Source: Gammaproteobacteria bacterium (GTDB lineage Bacteria; Pseudomonadota; Gammaproteobacteria; PIVX01). Taken from it: DNA of 58,809 nt. The notes under the pieces were generated by a model. It did no database searches, was not told where the DNA came from, and worked only from the letters and a program-made list of their open reading frames with translations. The stretch is taken from the NCBI GenBank assembly GCA_003353785.1, contig PIVX01000010.1, forward strand, positions 1 through 58,809, read 5' to 3'. A program made the position numbers and the translations under genes. Below, one piece after another: positions 50,379 through 58,660 of the stretch (position 1 is the first letter of the stretch; each line of letters starts with the position of its first letter).

Positions 50379-51713
50379 ATGAATATAATATCAACAAAAC
50401 AGATCCAACCACAAGAGGATGGTAGCAAGAATTTATTCTCTCTTGAGCATCTCGTAGAGCTAGCAGAAGAAGAGAAGGAGGCTCATTTTTTTGCTTGGCT
50501 AAAAGTTGATCAAGGTTATCTTTCTGGCAAAAGAAGTGTGCTAACAGATATCAAGAAAAAACATACAAAGTATTTGGATAATATTAATATATGCAGAAAG
50601 ATTGTATTAGAATTTAAATTAGAGTACTTAGAAGGAAATATTCGTTATTTGTGTAAGGCTGCAGAATCAGCTATATGCACTAAAGAAAAATCTTATCTTA
50701 AAACAAGATCTTCTGACATAAACAAATACAGGATACATAAAGAAAAAGAAATTACCTCAATGCGAGAAGAAGTGTTAAGCAGCCTTAAAAAGCTTTTGAG
50801 ACAGGCAAAAGATAAAGGCGACACAAAGGCAATGATAAAAATTGGCGACTATTGCCACTATTTTGCAGAGGGTGAAGTTTATAACGAGTGGGGCGTTGCG
50901 GCATGGCACCCTGTTATAGAGTTGGGGGGGAAAGTTAGCAAAGAGTGGTTAAGGGAATACTCACATAGTTGGCGTGCTTTGGCTGATTTATTACTGGATG
51001 ATGAGTCTTGCAAATTAACAGCAAGAGAATTGTTAGAAACAATTTACTTAGAAAATTGGAGATCTCGAAAAGAAGATAATATTCTTTGTGATGGTATTAA
51101 GAAGTATGTCTCTATTCTTATTAAAGATCCCAGCTTTAAAGCTGACAATAAAGCGTATTTAAATAGGTTGAAGGAAATTAGTTTGCTAAGAAAGGCTAAA
51201 ATAGGTGATGCTAATGCCCAATACGAGATCGGCAAGCGGTTTTTTGAAATTATGGATGATTTTCAACAACATTTAGTCCCTATTAAAGCTCCTGTATTTA
51301 GAACACAAGTAAAAGATTATTTGGCTGAAAAATATTTAAATTATTTCATACAAGCAAAATATTGGTTTGAGAAACTACAACTCAAGAATCACAGAGTTTC
51401 AAAAAAATATATTGAAAAATTAAATTCAAATGCTGAATTATACCAATCCACAATAAAATATCTTTGTAATCATCATGATTGTTGTGAAGAGTATCTTGTT
51501 AAGTACTACATTGGTATACCAATGGAGCTAATACACGAGCTATTCATGTCAAAGCAAATTGTGAAACTAGAAACACCTATAATAAAGAATTATTCTTATA
51601 TTGGAAAGATTTTTACTGATATTAAAAATAGTGTATTAGAATTAATTAACAGAAATACAAGTAGAGAAGAGCTATTAGGTGAAATCAACAATATTCATAA
51701 AGAGGCTTGTTAA
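50379..51713 (+). CDS. Large helical protein with a Sel1-like repeat
   Basis: The 444-residue protein is helical and charged. A clear Sel1-type unit is GDANAQYEIGKRFFEIMDDF near residue 290; a weaker one is KDKGDTKAMIKIGDYCHYFA near 150. There is no signal peptide. The ATG at 50379 is 11 bases after AAGGA; TTG at 50373 has better spacing. The stop overlaps the next ATG. Function unknown, possibly a scaffold. Confidence 0.65.
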   Translation: MNIISTKQIQPQEDGSKNLFSLEHLVELAEEEKEAHFFAWLKVDQGYLSGKRSVLTDIKKKHTKYLDNINICRKIVLEFKLEYLEGNIRYLCKAAESAICTKEKSYLKTRSSDINKYRIHKEKEITSMREEVLSSLKKLLRQAKDKGDTKAMIKIGDYCHYFAEGEVYNEWGVAAWHPVIELGGKVSKEWLREYSHSWRALADLLLDDESCKLTARELLETIYLENWRSRKEDNILCDGIKKYVSILIKDPSFKADNKAYLNRLKEISLLRKAKIGDANAQYEIGKRFFEIMDDFQQHLVPIKAPVFRTQVKDYLAEKYLNYFIQAKYWFEKLQLKNHRVSKKYIEKLNSNAELYQSTIKYLCNHHDCCEEYLVKYYIGIPMELIHELFMSKQIVKLETPIIKNYSYIGKIFTDIKNSVLELINRNTSREELLGEINNIHKEAC

Positions 51714-51853
51714 TGATGAGAGACTTTGATGATTATTTAGATGTGTCTGTAAAAATGCGTGATTTGGAGATTAAAAGAAGCATTGACTACAAATTATTAG
51801 TTGCTGGCTCTCTAATTATTTGTGGGGTGGTTTGTTTGGTGATGGTGAATTAG
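51713..51853 (+). CDS. Small single-span membrane protein
   Basis: The 46-residue protein has a charged N-terminus (MMRDFDDYLDVSVKMRDLEI) and one C-terminal membrane segment (LLVAGSLIICGVVCLVMVN). The ATG overlaps the upstream stop (TAATG), with AGAGG upstream. In the same frame, past the TAG stop, 48 more codons are open to about 52000, so a nonsense change in a longer gene is possible. The region 51854-52050 otherwise holds nothing convincing. Confidence 0.5.
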   Translation: MMRDFDDYLDVSVKMRDLEIKRSIDYKLLVAGSLIICGVVCLVMVN

Positions 51854-52050
51854 AGTAATCAGGCAAATGGTATAAAGATAGATGGGATTATTGGGTGCTT
51901 ACATATCAAGAGGCAGTTTTGGAGTTGGGGAAATATTGTAGCAACAATTAGAAAAATTGCTATGGGGATAGGTGCTAATAATAGGTTCAGGCTATCGTAA
52001 TAGAAGTTTAATAGGATATTGTGTTTTTTACGATTTGCACGCACGTGAAG

Positions 52051-53397
52051 CTATTTCTGGGCGGACAGAAATATTAATTGATTTTTAATTTTCAAAATGT
52101 CTGCATTCCTGGAGTTATTGTCTTTGAAACAATTAATAGAAAAATAATAATCATAGTATTTAGATGCAATCTGTTTTATTTTCATTTTTCTATTTAAATA
52201 TCCTGCGTCATTTGAACCCAAAACCTCGATAAAAATACTTGCCCCATTTATCTCTATTAACAAATCAGCATGGAATAAATTGCCTTTACTGTCTCTTTCC
52301 GCAAACAAAGGCTTGGTGATTTTTGTTTTTATATTTTTGCCCCTTACAAATTCTAAAATATCATTCAGAACATCTTTTTCATAATAACTATCTACCGGGG
52401 TCAAATCATTCTTAAATCCAATAATAGGCATTGCAAATGCATCTGAAAATATTAAAGTTCGATTTTTTAATCTTGCCGACATAAGCACCAAAAATGTCCC
52501 GATTTTATCTAAATTAATTCTTCTAGAAGGTACAAATATTTTTTTATTAATTATTGTTGGGCTATATATATTATATACACGAGAAAATATCTCTTTTTTA
52601 TGCAAATCAATTCTATCTGCAGGAGTAAGAAAATACGCAGTAGGCTCTATGATTTTTGGCTGCTGAAGAGAAAATTCTCCTCTTTCTAAGCAGTCCTCCC
52701 ATTTAAGCATCATCGTTTGAGCAATGTTTATATTTTCATCATTTAAAAAACTAAAAAACTTGCCTTTTAAACTACATCCTTTACAAAGCTCTTGCTTTAT
52801 TGCATATGTTCTTATTTTTTTATATTGAGATGACTGATGGACAGGATAAATATTTTCTCCTGTAGTGACTTCATTAATTTTTGATCCATCTAGTAAATCA
52901 TAAAAAACAGAACCAATTTTCGATAATCTAATTGACTTGTTTTCAGTGCCTACTTCTTCCGACTCTGTTGTTTTTTCTGCTAGTTCAGTTGGCCTCCCAT
53001 AAATGCCGTAGTATATTTTTTTTTGCCTCCTAGGTCTCAAAACATTTTGATTGTGCTGATCTTTGCCTTTCATAAAAAAATCGCATTCTTCTACATGCTT
53101 TTCTCTTTCATGACATCTAAGAAAAATAGTGGAGTCTTTTAATACAGGGATTAGAGAAGGCTCTGATTGTTTACTACAATAACATAAGAAATATACGCCT
53201 GCTTGCCTTAAATTTTTTAATTTTAATACAACTTGATCATACTCATTTTGAGCTGCATCAGCTGGTTCGAGTAATATTTCTACCTCTCTTTCTTCTAGCT
53301 TATATATACCAATATGTTTAGATTTATTGCTATCGCGATATATAACTTTTAACTCTCGAACATAATTCACATCAACATCCGCTGTTATTTTTATCAT
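52051..53397 (-). CDS. DUF1173-like protein with nuclease-like C-terminal end
   Basis: The 448-residue protein resembles DUF1173 proteins found on conjugative elements. It has a Cys/His cluster (FLCYCSKQSE, then FLRCHEREKHVEECDFF, about residues 70-107) likely to bind zinc, and a C-terminal region GNLFHADLLIEINGASIFIE followed by a conserved Lys, which recalls a PD-(D/E)XK or Vsr-like fold (Asp, then Glu on a strand). It is one of the few - strand genes and diverges from parB, so they may share a control region. The family call is from memory. Confidence 0.6.
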   Translation of the reverse strand: MIKITADVDVNYVRELKVIYRDSNKSKHIGIYKLEEREVEILLEPADAAQNEYDQVVLKLKNLRQAGVYFLCYCSKQSEPSLIPVLKDSTIFLRCHEREKHVEECDFFMKGKDQHNQNVLRPRRQKKIYYGIYGRPTELAEKTTESEEVGTENKSIRLSKIGSVFYDLLDGSKINEVTTGENIYPVHQSSQYKKIRTYAIKQELCKGCSLKGKFFSFLNDENINIAQTMMLKWEDCLERGEFSLQQPKIIEPTAYFLTPADRIDLHKKEIFSRVYNIYSPTIINKKIFVPSRRINLDKIGTFLVLMSARLKNRTLIFSDAFAMPIIGFKNDLTPVDSYYEKDVLNDILEFVRGKNIKTKITKPLFAERDSKGNLFHADLLIEINGASIFIEVLGSNDAGYLNRKMKIKQIASKYYDYYFSINCFKDNNSRNADILKIKNQLIFLSAQK

Positions 53398-53496
53398 CCC
53401 TCAATGTAACAAATCGTACTCAGGCGATCAATATACAAACACCTCTTGGTTTTGCGTTATTGCTCTTTTATTGCTTATAAAGAATAATATAAACTC

Positions 53497-53520
53497 ATCT
53501 TTACACGCGCGTGTAAAGAT
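53497..53520. promoter_or_regulatory. Perfect 24-bp palindrome, candidate parS or operator
   Basis: ATCTTTACACGC followed immediately by its reverse complement forms an uninterrupted 24-bp palindrome centred on CGCG. It stands in A/T-rich DNA between the divergent genes at 52051 and 53653 (parB). A perfect palindrome of this length beside parB is most simply a parS-type centromere site or a ParB/RHH operator. It differs from the chromosomal parS consensus. Confidence 0.7.
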
Positions 53521-53597
53521 TATTAATTCATTGCGTAGTTTTATTAAAAACTAATTATCTATTATTGATTTTTTTAAAATATTTTTAAATAAAATTA

Positions 53598-53626
53598 TTG
53601 ATTTTATTTTTGATATATTTTAGAAT
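53598..53626 (+). promoter_or_regulatory. Predicted promoter of parB
   Basis: TTGATT (53598-53603) and TAGAAT (53621-53626) are 17 bases apart, and the parB ATG follows 27 bases later after AAGGG. The palindrome at 53497 lies about 80 bases upstream of the -35 box. Confidence 0.55.
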
Positions 53627-53652
53627 GTATTAATTTGTAATTAAGGGTTAAA

Positions 53653-54429
53653 ATGATAAACATTAATGAAATAAAAGAAATCAAAGCTAGGGATTGTAAA
53701 AATTGGCAATTTGAAGATAGATCTGGCTTTGAATATGGTGATGTGTATTCTCTTGGTTTAGATATTAAAGCTAACGGACAAATCGAGCCTGTAGTTGCTA
53801 GACCATCCCATGATAAAGAATTTAAATATGAAATTGTTGCTGGTTCTCGGCGCTGGAAAGCATGCTTTGAGATGGATATACCATTGCTTGCTAGAATATT
53901 ACCTTTAAAAAATGAGGAAGCTGCTTTTTATCAGATTAAAGAAAATGAGAAACATCCATTATCTGACTATTCCAAAGGCATACACTTTGACAAAGTCATT
54001 AAGGCTAATGTAGCTACAATTGAAAAGCTTGCTCAAATGCAAAAATGCTCTAAAAATAAAATTTATAATTTTTTAACTTTCGCCAAAATACCGACTAAAA
54101 TTTGGGATGCTGTAATTGATATGTCAAAAGTTTCTGCTCGCTCTGCTATGGCTATTTATACATTGGCTAATAAAGGGGAAGAATATATAGAAGCATTAAT
54201 TGATATTGCCGAAGAAATTCGCCAAGGAGCAGGAGTTAGAAAAATTGAATCTTTAGTTTTGAAAGCTATCTTTGGAGACAATGCTGAACTAGATCACCTT
54301 AAAAAAATAGAAACGCCCGACGGTAAAGTACTAGGTCATTGGTCAAAGAATGGCATTGTTTTTGATAAAAGCATTAAGATTGACCAAATTAAAGTAGAGC
54401 AAGTGCTAATAGAGGCTTTAGCTAGTTAG
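53653..54429 (+). CDS. parB: ParB-family DNA-binding protein
   Basis: The 258-residue protein has the ParB N-terminal (CTPase-type) pattern: DIKANGQIEPVVARP, then YEIVAGSRRWKACFEMDIPL and FYQIKENEKHPLSDYSKGIHF. The helix-turn-helix TIEKLAQMQKCSKNKIYNFL is near residues 118-137. It would bind a parS site, probably the 24-bp palindrome nearby. No ParA ATPase is adjacent, so partition may need a distant parA, or the protein may act as a regulator. Confidence 0.85.
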   Translation: MININEIKEIKARDCKNWQFEDRSGFEYGDVYSLGLDIKANGQIEPVVARPSHDKEFKYEIVAGSRRWKACFEMDIPLLARILPLKNEEAAFYQIKENEKHPLSDYSKGIHFDKVIKANVATIEKLAQMQKCSKNKIYNFLTFAKIPTKIWDAVIDMSKVSARSAMAIYTLANKGEEYIEALIDIAEEIRQGAGVRKIESLVLKAIFGDNAELDHLKKIETPDGKVLGHWSKNGIVFDKSIKIDQIKVEQVLIEALAS

Positions 54430-54764
54430 CGATTTTGGCAAACATATTGTTTTTATTATAGAAAAATGTGCTCTAATTAATAAAGCATTGGGGGTAAAAT
54501 TGATACAAATCTAGCATCTTCTGTGTATTTATATTTTGATGTTTAATGAAATAATGGGTAATTATTGACATGATATTTGAGCGTAGTTTAAGATCTACAC
54601 ATAACAAAATTAATTTTTTTGATGTTAAACGGAATATTGCGGAGTTTTCGGATAGTAAGGTAGATAGCATTGGAGGCTTGGGTCAAAAAAATTGTTTTTT
54701 TGTCCGCTTTTTATTTTTTGATGTTATTTATACTGAATTATGCTCCTATAAGAATAGAGGGAAA
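54430..54764 (+). other. Intergenic region before the ABC-3C genes
   Basis: These 335 bases hold no convincing gene. A frame open from 54570 joins the HNH gene, but its extra 65 residues are low in family likeness. TTGACA (54565-54570) with TAAGAT 18 bases later (54589-54594) is a possible promoter for the three-gene operon downstream. Confidence 0.4.
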
Positions 54765-55550
54765 ATGGGAGAAGTAACGTCTAAAGTAGTTAAAAGGCTA
54801 TATGCCGAATCTGGCAACGAGTGTTCCTCTCCAAATTGTGAACAAGAACTCTTTAAAGATGATCCTTCACATTGTGGGCAAATCGCTCATATCTACGCTA
54901 AAAATATGGGAGGAGCAAGGTATGATCCCAGCATGTCTGAAGAAGAACGTAATGGTTATGGTAATTTAATTTTGCTTTGTAGCAACTGTCATAACTTTAT
55001 TGATTCTAATCCAGAGAAATATCCTCCTAGCTTATTGATTGATTGGAAAAATAAACATAAAGATAAAGTCAGAATGAATGATCCATCAAAGTTCTGCAAA
55101 GCCCTTAAAGATATAATAATAAGAATAAGCAACTCTGATTTATCCAAAATTATAAAAACGTCTGATATTATTTACGAATATAATATTAAAGATAAAATAG
55201 ACTATAATAAATTAATTCAATTCAAGCAGACTATTAAAGAGTATTCTCCCTATCACGTAATTATAAATTCAATATATAGAGAATTCCAAGAGAGAAATGT
55301 ATTACAGATTATAAATCACCTATATTTGGAAGTTAGAAAAAGCTACATAATTACACATGAAGACTATGAAAATAGCGCATCGATTATATCCAATAACTCT
55401 GATAAAATATTCGGCAAAGTTCGGTCAAAAATATTCAAAGAACTTGGAGAAAAAGAGCCTCCTGGGGATATTGATCATGCAACAACTTTATTGGTGGTAT
55501 ATGCTTTTATAAATTGCAAAATATTAGAAAGGCCTACAAATGTTGCTTAA
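54765..55550 (+). CDS. ABC-3C effector with HNH nuclease domain
   Basis: The 261-residue protein begins with an HNH nuclease module: CSSPNCEQEL (zinc-binding Cys pair), GQIAHIYAKNMGGARYD (catalytic His region) and YGNLILLCSNCHNFIDSN (second Cys pair, Asn and His). A C-terminal helical region of about 150 residues is the likely ABC-3C docking domain (CTD). The ATG at 54765 follows AGAGGG closely. In ABC three-component systems, known from comparative genomics of conflict systems, an effector of this type is coupled to an ATPase through a middle component. It presumably cuts DNA upon sensing invasion. Confidence 0.85.
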   Translation: MGEVTSKVVKRLYAESGNECSSPNCEQELFKDDPSHCGQIAHIYAKNMGGARYDPSMSEEERNGYGNLILLCSNCHNFIDSNPEKYPPSLLIDWKNKHKDKVRMNDPSKFCKALKDIIIRISNSDLSKIIKTSDIIYEYNIKDKIDYNKLIQFKQTIKEYSPYHVIINSIYREFQERNVLQIINHLYLEVRKSYIITHEDYENSASIISNNSDKIFGKVRSKIFKELGEKEPPGDIDHATTLLVVYAFINCKILERPTNVA

Positions 55551-55776
55551 TCAAGATTTGCACCCCGAAAGACAAATATACTACTTAGGTGCATTAATAT
55601 TAGATGCTATTAATTCAGCAAAGTATGAAAAAATAGATTTGTTTGATATCTACCAACACATCAATAAAAAAAATGCGCCAAAAGCGCCATTTCAATCATA
55701 TATGTTGGCGTTAGATTGGCTATACATATTAGGCATAATAGAAAATTCTTCTGGAAATATAAAAAAATGTTTTTAA
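55540..55776 (+). CDS. ABC-3C middle component
   Basis: The 78-residue protein has the pattern LHPERQIYYLGALILDAI, then MLALDWLYILGIIENSSGNI and a final KCF, typical of ABC-3C middle-component proteins (winged-helix-like adaptor). It overlaps the HNH gene by 11 bases and the ATPase gene by 10 bases. It probably links the ATPase to the HNH effector. Confidence 0.85.
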   Translation: MLLNQDLHPERQIYYLGALILDAINSAKYEKIDLFDIYQHINKKNAPKAPFQSYMLALDWLYILGIIENSSGNIKKCF

Positions 55777-57476
55777 AGTCTCTCATAGTTAAAAATAATG
55801 ATAGTATCATTAGGGAAATTTTTTTTCATAAAGGATTAAATCTAATAATTGACGAAACCAATACTCATGACAAGAGGGAATCTGGCAATAATATCGGCAA
55901 AACGACAGGGCTTAGGTTGATAGATTATTGTTTAGGAAGTGATGGCAGAAATATTTATCAAGACCCAGAATTTAAAAGTAAAACCAATACATCTATTAAA
56001 GATTTTCTCAAAAAAAATAATATTGTAGTGGTATTAACTTTAAAAGAGGACATTGATAATAAATCTTCAAAAGAAATTATTATTAGACGTAATTTTTTAA
56101 GCCATAAAAATAGAATGTTAGAAATTAATGGCCATAGTTATCTTGGGAATACTAGTGCTTTATTTTGCACTGAGCTAAAAAAATTAATTTTTAATTCTGA
56201 AAACATTAAACCTAGCTTTAGACAGATAATATCTAAAAACATTAGAGATGAAAAAAATAAATTGGTAAACACTTTAAAAATTTTACATCCAACAACTACA
56301 TCAGAGTCATATGAAGCTCTTTATATGTTTTGGCTTGGTATTGATGTTGAAGCATTTGGCGAAAAGCAGAAGCTTGCAATTGTAAAGCAAAGAGAAAAAA
56401 ACTTCCAATCAAAGCTTCTAGAATTAAATGATCTACCTCAAATAAAACAAAATCTTATTGTTCTAGAAAAAGAAATAAGTGTTCTAGAAGAAAAAAGAAA
56501 TGGTTTTATATCAGCTGATGCGTATAAAAAAAATCAAGATTCTCTGAACAAGATAAGAGCAAAAAAAAACAGCATTACAACAGAAATTAGTAGCCTTGAT
56601 TTTAGAAGAGAACTAATTGATCAAAGCAGGGTCGATTTAGAAAAAGACTATACTAATATTGAAGCAGAAAAAATCAAAGAGCTATACCAGGAAGCAAAAA
56701 AATTATATCCCGAGCTACAAAGAACTTTTGAAGAAACGCTAAAATTTCATAATAACATGGTAGAAGCAAAAATAAGCTTTATTACTAGTGAGTTGCCTGA
56801 ATTAAACAAGAAGATTAATAAATTAAATGAAGAGCTAGGAAAGCTGCTGCTAGAAGAAAAAATGTTGTTTAGGCTAGTTAAATCAGCTACATCAGACAAT
56901 GAAGTTGAACAAATCACAACTAAACTGAAAAATGTTTTTTACCAAAAAGGCGAACTTGAAACACAGAAGACACAATGGGAAAATTCAGAGTCTTCTTTAG
57001 AATCTATAGAAAGAAAACTTAAAGAAATAAATGAAGTTATCTTAGATAAAGATTATCTGATTGAAAAAAGGGTTACAGATTTCAATAGATACTTCTCTCA
57101 GCTGTCTGATAAACTTTACGGAGAAAAATTCGTTTTAAGTTATAATAGAAATGATAAGCAATGTTATTACCTGCATATTGCAAATATAAGTGGGAATCTA
57201 GGTGCTGGCAAAAAAAAGGCTCAAATAGCCGCTTTTGATTTATCGTACATCCAATTTGCAGAAGAAAATAATATAAAATGCTTGCATTTTATATTACACG
57301 ATCAAATTGAAACGATTCATGGGAATCAGGCGCACAACTTATTGAAAGAAATTGTTAACGACATAAATTGTCAATATATTGTACCAGTATTAAGAGATAA
57401 ACTGCCAAAAGAAATAGATGTAAATAAATATGGTGTCTTATCGCTTTCAGAATCAGATAAATTTTTTAAACTGTGA
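55767..57476 (+). CDS. ABC-3C ATPase (DUF2326 type, SMC-like)
   Basis: The 569-residue protein has Walker A in GNNIGKTTGLRLIDYCLG (K45, T46), an early family strand GLNLIID, and a long coiled coil (about residues 215-445) as in SMC/Rad50-type ATPases. The C-terminal part has LGAGKKKAQIAAFDLSYIQF (signature-like), FILHDQIETIHGNQ (the DUF2326 Walker B region) and a final VLSLSES. It would sense DNA or an intruder and license the HNH effector. The start at 55767 overlaps the middle component. Confidence 0.88.
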   Translation: MFLKSLIVKNNDSIIREIFFHKGLNLIIDETNTHDKRESGNNIGKTTGLRLIDYCLGSDGRNIYQDPEFKSKTNTSIKDFLKKNNIVVVLTLKEDIDNKSSKEIIIRRNFLSHKNRMLEINGHSYLGNTSALFCTELKKLIFNSENIKPSFRQIISKNIRDEKNKLVNTLKILHPTTTSESYEALYMFWLGIDVEAFGEKQKLAIVKQREKNFQSKLLELNDLPQIKQNLIVLEKEISVLEEKRNGFISADAYKKNQDSLNKIRAKKNSITTEISSLDFRRELIDQSRVDLEKDYTNIEAEKIKELYQEAKKLYPELQRTFEETLKFHNNMVEAKISFITSELPELNKKINKLNEELGKLLLEEKMLFRLVKSATSDNEVEQITTKLKNVFYQKGELETQKTQWENSESSLESIERKLKEINEVILDKDYLIEKRVTDFNRYFSQLSDKLYGEKFVLSYNRNDKQCYYLHIANISGNLGAGKKKAQIAAFDLSYIQFAEENNIKCLHFILHDQIETIHGNQAHNLLKEIVNDINCQYIVPVLRDKLPKEIDVNKYGVLSLSESDKFFKL

Positions 57477-57630
57477 ACAAATCTGCTGATAATGCCCACA
57501 ACCCTTAATTTTTCATATCAAAATCTGTTACAATAGGACGCTTTGGAGAATGTGTGGTGTAGAAATAGTTTTCCCCCAAAGATTACTAATATGCGAGCAT
57601 TGTTGAAACAGACATATAACCCATTACCCC

Positions 57631-57873
57631 GTGACATATAAACTTATGAGAAAGTTGCAAGCTCTCACCAAGAAGGAATTAATCTCGGAAGTTGAACAAC
57701 GGGTTAGAAATGCTCGTCAAGAGTTTTATGATTTTGGTTGGGAGAATCATTTTAAGGATTGTATAATTAGAATGTTAGATTCAGGGGCTCATCCACAATT
57801 TATTGCTAAAATCACTGGGGTTGATTTAGAGCATGTTTTAGAGCTAGCAAATAACTCAAAAAATTGTGAGTAG
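57631..57873 (+). CDS. Small protein with C-terminal helix-turn-helix-like end
   Basis: The product is 80 residues if started at GTG 57631, 75 from ATG 57646. The C-terminus (MLDSGAHPQFIAKITGVDLE) resembles the helical ending of Rpn/transposase_31 proteins or a small HTH. No good ribosome binding site is visible before either start. It may be a 3' remnant of a nuclease gene or a genuine regulator. It overlaps the BRCT gene by eight bases. Confidence 0.45.
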   Translation: MTYKLMRKLQALTKKELISEVEQRVRNARQEFYDFGWENHFKDCIIRMLDSGAHPQFIAKITGVDLEHVLELANNSKNCE

Positions 57874-58210
57874 GGATCCATATACTCGTGATTTGTTAGG
57901 GGATTTAATCATTCCTGAAGAATTAGCTGATTTATGTTATTCTTTTGTGCCAGAATTAAGCTCCGAAATTACAATTTGTTTAACAGGATATTTTGATTGC
58001 GCTAGAGGTAATATTAAACGAGTAGAAGCTATGCAAAAAATATTAGGTCATTTGCATATATCAGTTACTGAGAATTGGCGTAATAATATAGATGTTTTAG
58101 TTGTTGGCGATAAGGCTAAATTTGTCAGTCTCAAAATTAAAAATGCTGTTAAGTTAGGAATGCCGATTGTTAAAGAACGTGATTTGTTAGAGAATATTAA
58201 TTTTTACTAA
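57866..58210 (+). CDS. BRCT-domain protein
   Basis: The 114-residue protein starts at GTG. It matches the BRCT pattern of NAD-dependent DNA ligases: ITICLTGYFDCARGNIKRVE (strand 1 and loop), NIDVLVVGDKAKFVSLKIKN and AVKLGMPIVKERDLLENI. BRCT domains mediate binding to DNA ends or phosphoproteins. A stand-alone BRCT of this sort suggests a DNA repair or replication accessory function. Cotranscription with the IHF-like gene is likely (13-base gap). Confidence 0.75.
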   Translation: MSRDPYTRDLLGDLIIPEELADLCYSFVPELSSEITICLTGYFDCARGNIKRVEAMQKILGHLHISVTENWRNNIDVLVVGDKAKFVSLKIKNAVKLGMPIVKERDLLENINFY

Positions 58211-58222
58211 TTGTTGTTTGTT

Positions 58223-58537
58223 ATGGGAAAGTCAGAGTTAATTAGGATTTTAGAAAGAGATCACAACCATCTTAATATTCAGGATATACATTTAGGGGTT
58301 AATTTGTTATTAGGTTATTTAATCGATAATTTAGCTAATGGTAAAAAAATAGAAATACGTGGATTTGGTGGTTTTTCATTACATCATTTGCCACCGAGGA
58401 ATGTCCATAATCCTAAAACTGGTGAAAAAACTGTAACCAAAGATAAATACAAAGCTCATTTTAAGCCAGGGAAAGACCTTAAACAGAGAGTTAATAACTC
58501 TAAAGAACATTATAAGATAGAAGTTGATTATGATTGA
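58223..58537 (+). CDS. ihfB: IHF beta-subunit homologue
   Basis: The 104-residue protein matches IhfB: MGKSELIRILERDHNHLNIQ at the start, KKIEIRGFGGFSLHHLPPRN in the middle, and NPKTGEKTVTKDKYKAHFKPGKDL at the beta arm. IHF bends DNA and is needed at F oriT for relaxosome assembly and for site-specific recombination. Only the beta-type gene is present; it could pair with the host alpha subunit or form a homodimer. Start ATG at 58223. It may be the element's own copy or mark return to chromosomal sequence. Confidence 0.9.
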   Translation: MGKSELIRILERDHNHLNIQDIHLGVNLLLGYLIDNLANGKKIEIRGFGGFSLHHLPPRNVHNPKTGEKTVTKDKYKAHFKPGKDLKQRVNNSKEHYKIEVDYD

Positions 58538-58660
58538 TTTATTGTCATTTTATATTATAGTTTGCATAATTTAGTGTAAATTAAATCCAGTTAAGCGTTT
58601 ATTGTTGTATTGCTTATAATTGATAGGTAGTATGCTTTTTTTAAACATAAAAGTATAATA

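Noticed and set aside
51859..52044. 61-codon - strand frame
   Set aside because: No ribosome binding site, low-complexity hydrophobic composition and no family likeness.
52051..53397. DUF1173-like gene as a restriction endonuclease partner of the methyltransferase at 25777
   Set aside because: The two are 25 kb apart with no operon link, and the nuclease fold itself is unproven.
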